The notes beneath the pieces are model-generated. The model had not been told where the DNA came from. It did no database searches and was given only the letters and a program-made list of their open reading frames with translations. The translations under genes were made by a program, and so were the position numbers. A DNA stretch of 64,000 nucleotides from Aliidiomarina shirensis (GTDB taxonomy: Bacteria; Pseudomonadota; Gammaproteobacteria; Enterobacterales; Alteromonadaceae): contig NZ_PIPP01000005.1 of the NCBI RefSeq assembly GCF_003987345.1, positions 62,001-126,000 on the forward strand, read 5' to 3'. Of the stretch, positions 27,716 through 37,341 are shown one piece after another (position 1 is the stretch's first letter; each line of letters starts with the position of its first letter).

Positions 27716-28840
27716 TTAACGTTCGTTGATTGCCGGAACTTTCCGTGGCTCAGGGCCGGTGTAATCAGCGCTTGGGCGAATAATACGGTTATTCGCGCGT
27801 TGTTCTTTCACGTGGGCTGTCCAGCCAGTTACCCGCGACATTACAAAAATCGGGGTGAACAACTTAGTAGGAATACCCATGAAGTGATACGCCGAAGCGT
27901 GGAAGAAATCAGCATTCGGGAATAATTTCTTCTCGCGCCACATTACTTCTTCACAACGCACTGATACGCCATATAAACGGGTATCGCCGAATTCATCAGC
28001 CAGCTTTTTCGACCAAGCTTTAATTACATCGTTACGCGGATCAAACTCGCTATAAACGGCGTGGCCAAAGCCCATAATCTTCTCTTTGCGTTCGAGCATG
28101 CCCATCAGCGTTTTCTCTGCATCATCGGCATCTTTCATATCTTCAATCAATTCCATAGCGGCTTCGTTGGCACCACCATGCAATGGACCGCGTAATGAAC
28201 CAATAGCGCCGGTAACACAAGAATGGATATCGGAAAGTGTAGAAGCACATACCCGAGCCGTGAAGGTTGAAGCATTGAACTCATGCTCAGCATATAGAAT
28301 TAATGAGGTGTTCATCACCGCGGCATGCAGTTCTGAAGGTGATTCGCCGTGCAATAAACGCAAGAAATGTGCGCCAATTGAATCTTCATTGGTTTCAGTT
28401 TCAATACGCACACCATCGTGGCTGAAACGATACCAATACAAAAGAATGCTTGGGAACGTTGCAAGCATGCGCTCAATGGCTTTATCAGCACCACTGAAAT
28501 CAGTTTCTGGCTCAATATTGCCTAAGAACGAACAGCCTGTGCGCAACACATCCATCGGGTGTGCATCTGCAGGGATGCGCTCTAATACATCTTTCAATGA
28601 AGAAGGAAGGCCACGTTGTGATTTCAAACGCGCTTTATATTCAGCTAATTGGCTTTCATTCGGTAATTCACTGTGCGCTAGCAAATAGGCTACTTCTTCA
28701 AAGCTCACTTTCTCTGCTAACTCAGAAATATCATAGCCACAGTAGGTTAAACCAGAACCGGTTTTACCTACCGTACAAAGCGCGGTTTCGCCCGCTACTT
28801 GGCCGCGTAACCCGGCTCCGCCTAATTTTTTCTCTGACAT
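27716..28840 (-). CDS. prpC: 2-methylcitrate synthase PrpC
   Basis: Citrate-synthase-family enzyme joining propionyl-CoA and oxaloacetate. It has 374 residues, the short length typical of PrpC. Catalytic motifs are GPLHGGANEAAMELI (His), MGFGHAVYSEFDPRN (His) and a C-terminal ADYTGPEPRKV. The N-terminus GGAGLRGQVAGETALCTVGK is PrpC-like. AGAGGA sits 8 bases upstream of the ATG. It is followed by the hairpin that separates it from acnD. Confidence 0.96.
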   Translation of the reverse strand: MSEKKLGGAGLRGQVAGETALCTVGKTGSGLTYCGYDISELAEKVSFEEVAYLLAHSELPNESQLAEYKARLKSQRGLPSSLKDVLERIPADAHPMDVLRTGCSFLGNIEPETDFSGADKAIERMLATFPSILLYWYRFSHDGVRIETETNEDSIGAHFLRLLHGESPSELHAAVMNTSLILYAEHEFNASTFTARVCASTLSDIHSCVTGAIGSLRGPLHGGANEAAMELIEDMKDADDAEKTLMGMLERKEKIMGFGHAVYSEFDPRNDVIKAWSKKLADEFGDTRLYGVSVRCEEVMWREKKLFPNADFFHASAYHFMGIPTKLFTPIFVMSRVTGWTAHVKEQRANNRIIRPSADYTGPEPRKVPAINER

Positions 28841-28912
28841 TATTCAATCCTCTTCGGTAAATTCATCAATTCTTTTCGTTTTCATTCGCGCTTGAACTTG
28901 TGGCGCGCCAAA

Positions 28913-29791
28913 TTACTTCTTAAATAAGCTATCTAATTTTTCTTCAAATGAGTGGTAGTTTAAGAAATCATACAGTTCAGCACGCGTTTGCATGCTCTCT
29001 ACCACATCTTTTTGATCGCCTTTCGCGAGAATATTTTCATAAACATTCAAGGCTGCTTTGTTCATCGCCCGGAATGCGCTTAATGGATATAATACCATTT
29101 CCACACCAACCCCGGCTAACTCATCTTTGTTGAACAAAGGCGTTGCGCCGAATTCAGTGATGTTCGCTAACACCGGAACATTCAATGCATTGGTGAAAGC
29201 CTGATACTGCTCGAGAGTGTGCACAGCTTCAGCGAAAATAGCGTCCGCACCGGCTTCAACACATGCCTGAGCACGCGCAATCGCGGCCTCTAAACCTTCT
29301 TGCTGCAATGCGTCAGTGCGCGCCATGATTAAAAACTGATCATCGGTACGGGCATCTACAGCAGCTTTCACCCGATCAACCATTTCACCTTGGGTAACAA
29401 TTTCTTTATTCGGGCGGTGGCCACAACGTTTCTGTGCAACCTGATCTTCAATATGGAAACCAGCCGCGCCGGCACGTGTCATTTCTTTCACAGTACGCGA
29501 AATATTAAACGCGCCACCCCAACCAGTGTCCGCATCTACTAATAACGGTACATCGGTAGCGCCGGTAATACGGCGAATATCTTCACAAACATCATTTAAC
29601 GATGTCATGCCCAAATCGGGCAAACCAAACGAGGCATTCGCAACGCCAGCACCTGATAAATAGAGCGCTTTGTGGCCCACACGTTCGGCCATCATTGCCG
29701 TGTAGGCATTAATAGTGCCCACTATTTGTAAAGGCTGTTCTTGTGCTATCGCTTGGCGTAGCTTTGCGCCCGCACTAGTTACTGATGTCAT
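28913..29791 (-). CDS. prpB: Methylisocitrate lyase PrpB
   Basis: Cleaves 2-methylisocitrate to pyruvate and succinate. GAGGA is placed six bases before ATG 29791, so that start is better than the ATG two codons upstream at 29797, which touches the Shine-Dalgarno. The 292-residue protein has the catalytic loop [10 protein letters not shown] and metal-site motifs [12 protein letters not shown] and GFHIEDQ. Its start lies inside the last codons of the GntR regulator (overlap of 17 bases), which couples enzyme and regulator synthesis. Confidence 0.96.
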   Translation of the reverse strand: MTSVTSAGAKLRQAIAQEQPLQIVGTINAYTAMMAERVGHKALYLSGAGVANASFGLPDLGMTSLNDVCEDIRRITGATDVPLLVDADTGWGGAFNISRTVKEMTRAGAAGFHIEDQVAQKRCGHRPNKEIVTQGEMVDRVKAAVDARTDDQFLIMARTDALQQEGLEAAIARAQACVEAGADAIFAEAVHTLEQYQAFTNALNVPVLANITEFGATPLFNKDELAGVGVEMVLYPLSAFRAMNKAALNVYENILAKGDQKDVVESMQTRAELYDFLNYHSFEEKLDSLFKK

Positions 29792-30476
29792 GTTCATTCC
29801 TCATTTGTAGAAGTTTAATTTCAATATTTTTGCGTGAAGCGCCGATGTGGCGGCGCATCAATAAATCGGCTAACTCACCATCGCGATTAGCAATGGCAGT
29901 AATAATTGCTTTGTGCTCATCAAAAGCTCTCGAAACCCGCGGGCCATTCATCCCCAACTGAACACGATACATGCGAACTAAAAAGTATAGCTCGTCACAG
30001 AGAATGTTGATGAGATATGCGTTTTTACTACCTAAAATAATTCGATAGTGAAAATCTAAATCGCCTTCCTCTTGGTAATAGCTCTCGCCTTCCCGAACGC
30101 GTTGGCTATTGAGGTGCTGATCCAGCAGTGCACTGAGTTCATCAATTTCATGTTCCGGCATATTCTCAGCCGCCAACCGGCATGCTAATCCTTCAAGTTC
30201 TTCACGTAATTGATATAACGAAAGTAGCCCTTCCGGAGAAAGCTTAACCACTCGAGCACCCGCGTTAGGCGTTCGTTCAATTAGATGGCAACGTTCCAGC
30301 CGCGCCAAAGCCTCGCGCAATGGTGCACGGCTCACGTTGAATCGACGCGCTAACTCTGGCTCACTAATTTTACTACCCGGTGGAATATCACCCTCAACAA
30401 TCGCTCGCTGTATCTCAAGCAACACACGATCGGACGAAGTAATTGGCGAACGCCACACTGGACTTTGAATAGGCAT
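29775..30476 (-). CDS. GntR-family (FadR/FCD type) regulator of the methylcitrate operon
   Basis: The 233-residue protein has an N-terminal winged helix-turn-helix ([20 protein letters not shown], about residues 40-60) and a C-terminal all-helical FCD ligand domain with likely metal-binding His residues ([12 protein letters not shown] and MRRHIG). It is the first gene of the prp operon and overlaps prpB. Identical TGTCGACA cores lie just before its start codon and upstream of its -35, so autoregulation is very likely, with a propionate-pathway metabolite as the probable effector. This is not the sigma-54-type PrpR of Enterobacteria. No clear ribosome binding site is seen before ATG 30476. Confidence 0.88.
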   Translation of the reverse strand: MPIQSPVWRSPITSSDRVLLEIQRAIVEGDIPPGSKISEPELARRFNVSRAPLREALARLERCHLIERTPNAGARVVKLSPEGLLSLYQLREELEGLACRLAAENMPEHEIDELSALLDQHLNSQRVREGESYYQEEGDLDFHYRIILGSKNAYLINILCDELYFLVRMYRVQLGMNGPRVSRAFDEHKAIITAIANRDGELADLLMRRHIGASRKNIEIKLLQMRNEHDISN

Positions 30477-30478
30477 AG

Positions 30479-30490
30479 ATTGTCGACATA
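30479..30490. promoter_or_regulatory. GntR-type operator, downstream copy
   Basis: ATTGTCGACATA, with the palindromic core TGTCGACA at 30481-30488, lies between the predicted transcription start and the GntR start codon. Bound regulator there would block elongation or translation. Confidence 0.65.
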
Positions 30491-30506
30491 ATTAAACGGA
30501 ATGAAG

Positions 30507-30535
30507 ATTATAGTGTGTGGTTAACTATCATTCAA
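30507..30535 (-). promoter_or_regulatory. Promoter of the gntR-prpBC-acnD-prpF operon
   Basis: On the minus strand TTGAAT (30535-30530), a 17-base spacer, then a perfect TATAAT (30512-30507). The start should be near 30500. Operators flank it on both sides. Confidence 0.75.
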
Positions 30536-30540
30536 GTTAG

Positions 30541-30552
30541 ATTGTCGACAAT
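30541..30552. promoter_or_regulatory. GntR-type operator, upstream copy
   Basis: ATTGTCGACAAT is a perfect 12-base palindrome sharing the TGTCGACA core with the copy at 30479-30490, 62 bases away (close to six helical turns). It abuts the stop codon of bcsC. Confidence 0.7.
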
Positions 30553-30553
30553 T

Positions 30554-33500
30554 CTAGCGATCTACGTAACGAGATGGTGGTTGTGGCGGACGCCGTACTG
30601 GTAGGTTATTACCACCGAAGTGATAACGCAGATATATCAAGCCTTGGTCCGGAACAAAGGTATCCGAACGAATTAAACTCGTGCTAAAACCTACGTACCA
30701 ATGATGATTTATTTGATATTCGATAACAGCCGATAAACTGTGGCTCTTGCCGCCACCAGTTCCTTCCAAGAATATAGGATCTATTCCCGTTTCGCCGGAA
30801 ATATCTAACGCACGTTGCTGTATATCAGGACGCGTAGGAAAAAACTCACTGGCAGCAAGTGTGGAATCAGAGTAGCCAATAGAACCTCTTAGCAAATAAG
30901 ACCACCGAGAAAAGCGGCCAAATATAGTAACAGGCAAACTAACTGATTGATAAAATTCGGGGCTGTAATAGTTGCCTTGGCCAAAGGTGCTTTGGCTTAG
31001 ATCTTTGTCAAAACCCCAAAATAACGTATTCAACCCAACGGTAACCGCAAAAGGTTCACTATCGTAGGCACGCATATAACCGCCTTGATAGGCGTACCAA
31101 CGGTGATTCGATGCCACATGATCACCGGTATAATATTCTGCCCCTAGGCTACCCCACCAACCAAAGCGCTCGCCCTGATCCCAGCTTGCGCTTACGCCCA
31201 AACCATTTCTTGTAACCGCACCCCAACTGTAGTCAGAAAACGGATCTTTTTGGCCAGCAAAACTCAACATGGTTGATGATAAAATGCGGCGCTCGGCATT
31301 CCACCGTAGCCCGAACTGTCCTGCTGTAGTGCGTAAACCGATACCCCCAACCCAAGTACTGCGATTAAAACCGATTGGGCTACGGCCTATATCCGCCCAC
31401 CAGTCCTCGAACTCAACACCGACACCAAGTGCTACACCGAAATCTTTGCTTACCGGCTGAACTCCGGTAGGGCAATCTGCTTCACATACCAATCCAGTGC
31501 CAAAACGATTTCGCCAAAAATTATCATCTAAATCTGCGGCGCCTGCATCTACCCAAGTCGGGTCAACGCGAACAAACCAGTGGCCCGCCCGCTCGCTAAA
31601 AGGAACACGTAAATCAATTAATAGCGTATCCGACTGCAACTCGCTAATGCCCGGTGTACCACCCTTAGCACTCCGATCAAACGCCAGGTAGAGAACCGCC
31701 TCAGAGTTTTCAGCCATACGCTGAGCACGGCTCTGCAAACCCGCTACACGCCAATCGTCAGTTGCCGCAGCGCGCCAAAGCTCGCGGTCATCGGCTACGC
31801 CTCCTCGTTGCAAGCGAATGGCCTGCAATGACCAGGTATAAGCTTGGTCGGTAGCACCCACAGCTTCAGCAAAACGAGCGCCTTCGGCATATGCTGCCGC
31901 TGTATCAGGTTCACTGGTATCAAGCTCTGAAAGTCGAGCCGATATCTGTTCCAATAGGTGTTGATCATCACGCGTTGCACTATCCGCCATTGTCGATACG
32001 ATCGTCACCACTTGACCAACTTCAACTTCAGAGAAGAGCCCCGGATCGCGCTCAAAGCCTCGTCGCCAGTCCTCGTTAAAACGTGCAACACGCTGATTCA
32101 GCTCTAAGCGAGTTTGCATGTCTAAGGTATTCTCTGTTTGCTCGTCAGCAGGAATTTCTGCCAACGCTTGCAGAGCCTCCTCTTCTCGATCATTCCGAGC
32201 CAGAAATAGGGCATACGCAAAGTAACTATCGGCACTCGCGTTCATTTGTAGTAACTTCGCAAACCGCTCTTCGGCAAGCTGAATCCGTCCTGCTTGCTCA
32301 TCTAAAGCCACCAAACGGGCAACAAGCCATGGATCTGTTGGATTTAAATTATGTGCTTGCTCTAATTCCTGATATTCAAGCGCTAAATCGCCTTCAGCTA
32401 CTGCCTGATCAGCGGCTATAACTCTTTGATTTGCTTGCCAGCGCTGGTACTCCGGCGCGATTTCCAACGCTTGCGCATCCGATAAGCTTAAAAAGAAGTC
32501 CGTCATTGCCTGCGGGTCGTCGGCGTCGCGATACGTGGCAAACAAAGCCCACGCTGCGGGCGTACTATCTGGATTTTCAGCTACCAATTGCGCATATAAT
32601 TCCTGAGCGCGCTGTTCGTTACCCAAGACACTTGCATAGCGAGCTTCTCGCAACAACATTACGTCCGGTTGAAACTCCGCTTCAGGATTGGCACGTAAGC
32701 TCCGTAACAGGGCACCTAATTTTGCCTGTTCACCGGCCAGCATAGCTTCATCAAAGAGATCGACATCGCGCCAAAATGTTGCCACTTGTTCCAGCTCTAA
32801 CCACACCGTAGTGTCGGGTGCCGCCGCTGCGGCCAAGCGAAACCAACGTATTGCCTCGCGTTGACGACCCTGGCGCATAGTTGCATATCCCAAACCGCCT
32901 AATAGCTCAGGATCATCTCTGCGAGTAGCTAACGCTTCTCGCAACCAGGCCTCTGCCGCTTCCGGATTTTCATTTTCAAGCTCTTGCAAGCCGCGCAGTT
33001 GCTTCCGGTAATCGGGGTCATCAAGCAGTGCTTGTTGTGCCTCATACTCAGCACCTAATCGCTCATACACTTCTCGAACTTGGTTACTATCTGGGTACTC
33101 GGCTAAAAATTCGCGTAATAAATCAAGATCACCACGTTCGGGCTGCAACGAGTTTGCGGCTCGTGCCCATAGCGCCAAACTTTCAATTCCTACTACCGAA
33201 TCACGACCTAACGCTTGTACTCGACGTAAATCTTCAGGCGTTATTTCTCCTAAAACTAAGCGTGTACGGATAACTGCGAGTTCAATACGCCGCTGGTTTG
33301 GATAACGTTGCTGTAAGTTGGTAAGGCCAGCCAATGCCGCTTCAGCTTCGCCTGCTTGCGTACGTATTTGCCAATACTCTACAGCTAAATCTGCTTGAAT
33401 AGGTGGCTCTGGAAATGCTCTATCAAGCGCACTTACGGCCTCCTCATAGCGCCCCGCAAGCGATAAAATACGCGCATCACCAAGTGCCGATTGTTGTTCT

Positions 33501-33853
33501 TGAGAAAGGCCCACGGTTTGTTGCAAGCGAATAGTTGATGGATGCTGTGGCGCAACTTGCTCAAGTGTTGCGAGTATCTCCCGTGCTCTTTGTTGATTAT
33601 TCTCTTGCAATGCAAGAGAAGCCTGCGCTTCAAGCAATACCGGGCTTTGAGGATTAACGCGCAACATTTGTTCAACTACGCCAGCAACACGATCTGGCCG
33701 GCCACGTTGGTACCATAACGAAATACGCTCTTCGAGTAAGCGTACCGATTGCTCATCAGCCGTATTCTCTTGGCTATGCGCCAACGGTGATAACATCATG
33801 AACCAAACGAGGCATGATATTTTCGTGACTACAGAAACAACCTTAACAACCAT
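30554..33853 (-). CDS. bcsC: Cellulose synthase outer-membrane/periplasmic subunit BcsC
   Basis: The 1099-residue protein has a signal peptide (MLSPLAHS) and many TPR repeats (about 35-650, for example PELLGGLGYATMRQGRQREA). A C-terminal BCSC domain forms the export barrel (SKDFGVALGVGVEFEDWW and SWDQGERFGWWGSLGAEYYTG). It guides cellulose through the periplasm and outer membrane. It overlaps the end of bcsZ by 11 bases and is the last gene of bcsRQABZC. Its stop codon is next to the prp operator and promoter, with no terminator between, so read-through into the prp operon is possible. Confidence 0.95.
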   Translation of the reverse strand: MVVKVVSVVTKISCLVWFMMLSPLAHSQENTADEQSVRLLEERISLWYQRGRPDRVAGVVEQMLRVNPQSPVLLEAQASLALQENNQQRAREILATLEQVAPQHPSTIRLQQTVGLSQEQQSALGDARILSLAGRYEEAVSALDRAFPEPPIQADLAVEYWQIRTQAGEAEAALAGLTNLQQRYPNQRRIELAVIRTRLVLGEITPEDLRRVQALGRDSVVGIESLALWARAANSLQPERGDLDLLREFLAEYPDSNQVREVYERLGAEYEAQQALLDDPDYRKQLRGLQELENENPEAAEAWLREALATRRDDPELLGGLGYATMRQGRQREAIRWFRLAAAAAPDTTVWLELEQVATFWRDVDLFDEAMLAGEQAKLGALLRSLRANPEAEFQPDVMLLREARYASVLGNEQRAQELYAQLVAENPDSTPAAWALFATYRDADDPQAMTDFFLSLSDAQALEIAPEYQRWQANQRVIAADQAVAEGDLALEYQELEQAHNLNPTDPWLVARLVALDEQAGRIQLAEERFAKLLQMNASADSYFAYALFLARNDREEEALQALAEIPADEQTENTLDMQTRLELNQRVARFNEDWRRGFERDPGLFSEVEVGQVVTIVSTMADSATRDDQHLLEQISARLSELDTSEPDTAAAYAEGARFAEAVGATDQAYTWSLQAIRLQRGGVADDRELWRAAATDDWRVAGLQSRAQRMAENSEAVLYLAFDRSAKGGTPGISELQSDTLLIDLRVPFSERAGHWFVRVDPTWVDAGAADLDDNFWRNRFGTGLVCEADCPTGVQPVSKDFGVALGVGVEFEDWWADIGRSPIGFNRSTWVGGIGLRTTAGQFGLRWNAERRILSSTMLSFAGQKDPFSDYSWGAVTRNGLGVSASWDQGERFGWWGSLGAEYYTGDHVASNHRWYAYQGGYMRAYDSEPFAVTVGLNTLFWGFDKDLSQSTFGQGNYYSPEFYQSVSLPVTIFGRFSRWSYLLRGSIGYSDSTLAASEFFPTRPDIQQRALDISGETGIDPIFLEGTGGGKSHSLSAVIEYQINHHWYVGFSTSLIRSDTFVPDQGLIYLRYHFGGNNLPVRRPPQPPSRYVDR

Positions 33854-35051
33854 TCATCGCTCCAGCGTTGAACTGCAAACTGCCTGTTGCCGAAAATTGA
33901 AAACAATCTAAAGTTGCTAACCCGAACATAAGCAGCATGTGATCATAGTAGTTTCGTTTGTACGTGGTATGTTCTTGCGCCACGATTCTATCTTTTTGCG
34001 CTTGTAGCAATTCGCTCTCGCCAAGTGCCTCTAGATAAGGTAGTAATACTGCCGAAAAACCAATAGGACCGCGCTCTTGCTGTTGTAGCTCTGCAGTATC
34101 GTTCGCCGACCATAAAACAGCTCTGGGTGGGTAGCCTTTAACTGCAATACTGTTGCGCATGCCTACATAATCATGCAGCAGAGCATTCTCGGGGGAACGC
34201 TGCGCTTCCTGCGCTAGCCACAGGTATGTGCGAATAGCATCATAACTACCTTCACGCACATTTACGTTTTGATGAATAGCTACTTGCTCTGGCGATCTAG
34301 GCTCTAGCGCTAAATTTATCGCCAGCCAATCAGGTATAAAGCCTTCTTTCCCCATTTCGTAGGCACGAAAATTCTTTAAAATTCTCGTGCTCGTAGCAAA
34401 CAGTTCGCGCCATCTGGAATCACTCGTGTGATTTGCTAATCCAATGAATAAACTCAAACTAAAGTAACTCGGATTAACGATTAAATATTCGTCATCGGTT
34501 CCAGTGAAACCATAAGGCGCCGGAAGCAGCGCCAAACCGTGGTCTGATTGATATGTACCTTCCTCAATGATTCGCGCTGCCAAACGCCGCCCCAAGGCAG
34601 TGTATCTTGGTGTCTGCCAACGTTCGCCAGCTTCTAGCAATGCATACGCCATCCATATATCAGCATCCGTTGCCGAGTTACTGTCGAGAACCTCCCAACT
34701 ATCTTCGTCGGTTCGCCCCCATAACCACGCCGGAAGTTGATCCGCTAAACTACCATCAGCAAGGTTATTCTCAGCCCAGTGCAGCAACTTCGCAAAAGTT
34801 TCTTGGTCGTCAGCCAACAGGGCGAAAAACATGCCATATGCTTGCCCCTCAGAGGTTGAAATACTTCGCTCAGAATCGAGATCAATCACGCGCCCTTGCG
34901 CATCAATAAAGTAATAAGTGAAATTTTTCCAGTGCCAGGAAAACGTGAGTGCATCCGGTTTACGGGCTGCTGCCGATGGTGGCTCAGCGCAACCCACCAG
35001 AGCGAATACCCACATAATACCTATCAATATATGCGCAACTCTTTTAAACAT
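33843..35051 (-). CDS. bcsZ: Periplasmic endo-1,4-beta-glucanase BcsZ (GH8)
   Basis: Family GH8 cellulase of the cellulose operon, trimming or releasing nascent chains. The catalytic acid is in SEGQAYGMFFALLADD and the second acidic region is DADIWMAYALLEAG. NWFxx-type features seen in E. coli appear as WHWKNFTYYF. The 402-residue product carries a lipoprotein signal (IMWVFALVGC), unlike the plain signal peptide of E. coli BcsZ, so it may be membrane anchored. It lies between bcsB and bcsC, as in E. coli. Confidence 0.94.
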   Translation of the reverse strand: MFKRVAHILIGIMWVFALVGCAEPPSAAARKPDALTFSWHWKNFTYYFIDAQGRVIDLDSERSISTSEGQAYGMFFALLADDQETFAKLLHWAENNLADGSLADQLPAWLWGRTDEDSWEVLDSNSATDADIWMAYALLEAGERWQTPRYTALGRRLAARIIEEGTYQSDHGLALLPAPYGFTGTDDEYLIVNPSYFSLSLFIGLANHTSDSRWRELFATSTRILKNFRAYEMGKEGFIPDWLAINLALEPRSPEQVAIHQNVNVREGSYDAIRTYLWLAQEAQRSPENALLHDYVGMRNSIAVKGYPPRAVLWSANDTAELQQQERGPIGFSAVLLPYLEALGESELLQAQKDRIVAQEHTTYKRNYYDHMLLMFGLATLDCFQFSATGSLQFNAGAMNGC

Positions 35052-35055
35052 AATG

Positions 35056-37341
35056 TTAACTGCCTTGCCGACGACGGCGAGCTAACCCAGATAGGAACCA
35101 ATACATCACCATCACTAAGGTTACGAGCGCAATCAAGGTGAAAACGGCGACTAAAACCGGATACCGCGAAAGGTGGTAACTCAAGCGATTCCAAAGGCTT
35201 AGCTCTCCCACATAGTAGGATTCGTAAGTAGCTAAATGGCGAGTATTTCCCGGAGTGAGCACGCTCATGAACCCCGTTACTGCAGTATTTCGCTCATTCG
35301 AGCGCATTAATGCATCAATTTGCGGCAAGAAACCATTTTGATTGGCCGTTAACGCAACCACCGTTCTACCCCGCGTTAACGTTGATTCAAAGCTCACAAT
35401 CGCCGCACTAGGCCCGCTAATTTGAGTACTTCCATCAGGGCTGTAGAGCAACTGCTGTTGGCCCGCTAAACCATGGGCTTGTAGTTGTTTATCTAACGAG
35501 CTACGGCCAAAGCGCTGCAACCACTCACGTAAAACATCGCCGCCAACAATAAGAATATCTTTATCCGCCCCTTCCGGCACATCAGCAACTTGCGCTACAT
35601 TCACCAATACCGCAGGATATCCTGAAGCAGCACCCATAACGGAAAACGCCGTTAAAACCGAATTAATCTCCTCATTCGTAGGGTTTTCCTGCACGACAAG
35701 AAGCGTTTGCGATAAATCGTCATAACGGGTGAATGGGTAGCCTGTTTTTACAAACAAATGTAAATTCGGCATTTCGGTATAGTGCGAATAGCCTCGTAAA
35801 TCTATTGTGGAATCGCCATCAATTGAACCTAAGGTATTTCCAAGCGGCTGCACCCGACATTCTTCAGAAAGCGCGCTGAAGCTGAACTCAAATTCCAACC
35901 GATTTAAAGCGCCCAGTTTGAACGCAGGTATTTGTAACGCACTTTGCGCAAACGGATTTTCACCTAAAAGTGGAACCCGAATCCTATCTGATGCACCCTC
36001 CATGCCACTTTCATTTAGGGTAAATCCTTTGATGAATTCACCATTTACGAATACTCGCAACCGGCTCTCATCACGTTGCACCGGTGGCGTATACCGAAAC
36101 TTCAAATCCACTGGAATTCCTTGGCGCTGCCACGTAAATAGATCAGGCGGTAAACGCATGTTTAAAGCCACAGGCGCGTTTTGGTAACCCGTGCGTTGTA
36201 ATTCACTTGGGAAATCCACTAGCTCGCTAAATCGAATAGGCTCTTCGGTGTTGATCCAACGAGGCGCAGAATAGGCAGGCCGGGGCTCAATATCTAACGA
36301 ATGCACGTCAAACGTAGGGCCGCTTAAGCCGATCGGTCTTGCCGTTAGCCCTTGTACCGCCGTTACCAAACCTTCAACGGTAGGTGCTTGTACAACCAAA
36401 AGTTTATATGCCCTATGTACCGGGTTTGTCACTACACGAACCTGCGGCTGATTTACATTTTCCAAATCACTCAGTAACCAAGGGCGCGAGTTATTGGTGA
36501 TAAAAATGATGCCGTGCTGCTCGGGCCATTCGAAGTTGTGCTCAAAGGAAAACTCGTTTTCTTCAAAGTAGTTAATAACCAACGGCTCTTGATCATAACG
36601 AAAAAGTTTAGTTTCAACGCCACGCCAATCTGCCTCGGAACCAAAATAAGAGGCCAAGATAGCTGCAGCTTGAACATACTCATTCGATATTTCATCAGGT
36701 AACATAAACGCAAGATTCAAACGTTGAAATTCGCGCGCATCGAAAAACGGTTCCGGAAACCAAGCAAGATCATTGGCTACCACTAGTTGATTCCGCGTTA
36801 TTTCCAGTGTGCTATCACCAAAAAATTCAAGCCACGCCGCAGGTGAGAATACTGAGCACTCCATCCCTTGAGCTTCAGCAATTAACTCAAACTCTAACTC
36901 GTTGTAGTTCGCCATAAGCTCCGGGCTTAAGCGGATTTGATGTTGATGTTGCTGATCAGCTTCATTGCGCCGAAGCGGTATTGCGCGAACCACTTCACCA
37001 TTCAACGTGATGCGTAATTGTGATACTTCAGCGGCCAAAACTGGCGAATAACTGAAGGTAAAGTTCACGTTCGCTTCCGTTACAATTTGATCTAAGCGTG
37101 CTCCGAACCCCAAGGTCATTCGGTTGGCCACACCGTCAATTTTTAAATCACGATCGCCAGCCAGATCTCGAAACGTCCATTTATAAGTATGCTCCGGCAA
37201 CGAAAAGTTTTCCGCCAATCGCTCTTTCACTCGGCTTAACTCATCAGAATCTTCACGGCTTTCGGTTTGCGCAGCACTCGGCCACGCTACCAATGAAAGC
37301 AGTATAAAAAGTGCGCCAGCGCTTGATTTGAAATTAACCAT
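35056..37341 (-). CDS. bcsB: Cellulose synthase periplasmic subunit BcsB
   Basis: The start is ATG 37341, which overlaps the bcsA stop (ATGGTTAA) and gives a normal signal peptide (MVNFKSSAGALFILL to SAAQ). A longer in-frame start would run 47 codons into bcsA. The 761-residue protein has the BcsB arrangement of carbohydrate-binding-like and flavodoxin-like domains (SPVLAAEVSQLRITLNG, LLVVQAPTVEGLV) and a single C-terminal membrane anchor (TLIALVTLVMVMYWFLSG) that docks on BcsA. It guides the growing glucan through the periplasm. Confidence 0.95.
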   Translation of the reverse strand: MVNFKSSAGALFILLSLVAWPSAAQTESREDSDELSRVKERLAENFSLPEHTYKWTFRDLAGDRDLKIDGVANRMTLGFGARLDQIVTEANVNFTFSYSPVLAAEVSQLRITLNGEVVRAIPLRRNEADQQHQHQIRLSPELMANYNELEFELIAEAQGMECSVFSPAAWLEFFGDSTLEITRNQLVVANDLAWFPEPFFDAREFQRLNLAFMLPDEISNEYVQAAAILASYFGSEADWRGVETKLFRYDQEPLVINYFEENEFSFEHNFEWPEQHGIIFITNNSRPWLLSDLENVNQPQVRVVTNPVHRAYKLLVVQAPTVEGLVTAVQGLTARPIGLSGPTFDVHSLDIEPRPAYSAPRWINTEEPIRFSELVDFPSELQRTGYQNAPVALNMRLPPDLFTWQRQGIPVDLKFRYTPPVQRDESRLRVFVNGEFIKGFTLNESGMEGASDRIRVPLLGENPFAQSALQIPAFKLGALNRLEFEFSFSALSEECRVQPLGNTLGSIDGDSTIDLRGYSHYTEMPNLHLFVKTGYPFTRYDDLSQTLLVVQENPTNEEINSVLTAFSVMGAASGYPAVLVNVAQVADVPEGADKDILIVGGDVLREWLQRFGRSSLDKQLQAHGLAGQQQLLYSPDGSTQISGPSAAIVSFESTLTRGRTVVALTANQNGFLPQIDALMRSNERNTAVTGFMSVLTPGNTRHLATYESYYVGELSLWNRLSYHLSRYPVLVAVFTLIALVTLVMVMYWFLSGLARRRRQGS

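Noticed and set aside
28086-28688. 200-residue plus-strand ORF opposite prpC
   Set aside because: Antisense shadow of a well-conserved gene; no ribosome binding site or family.
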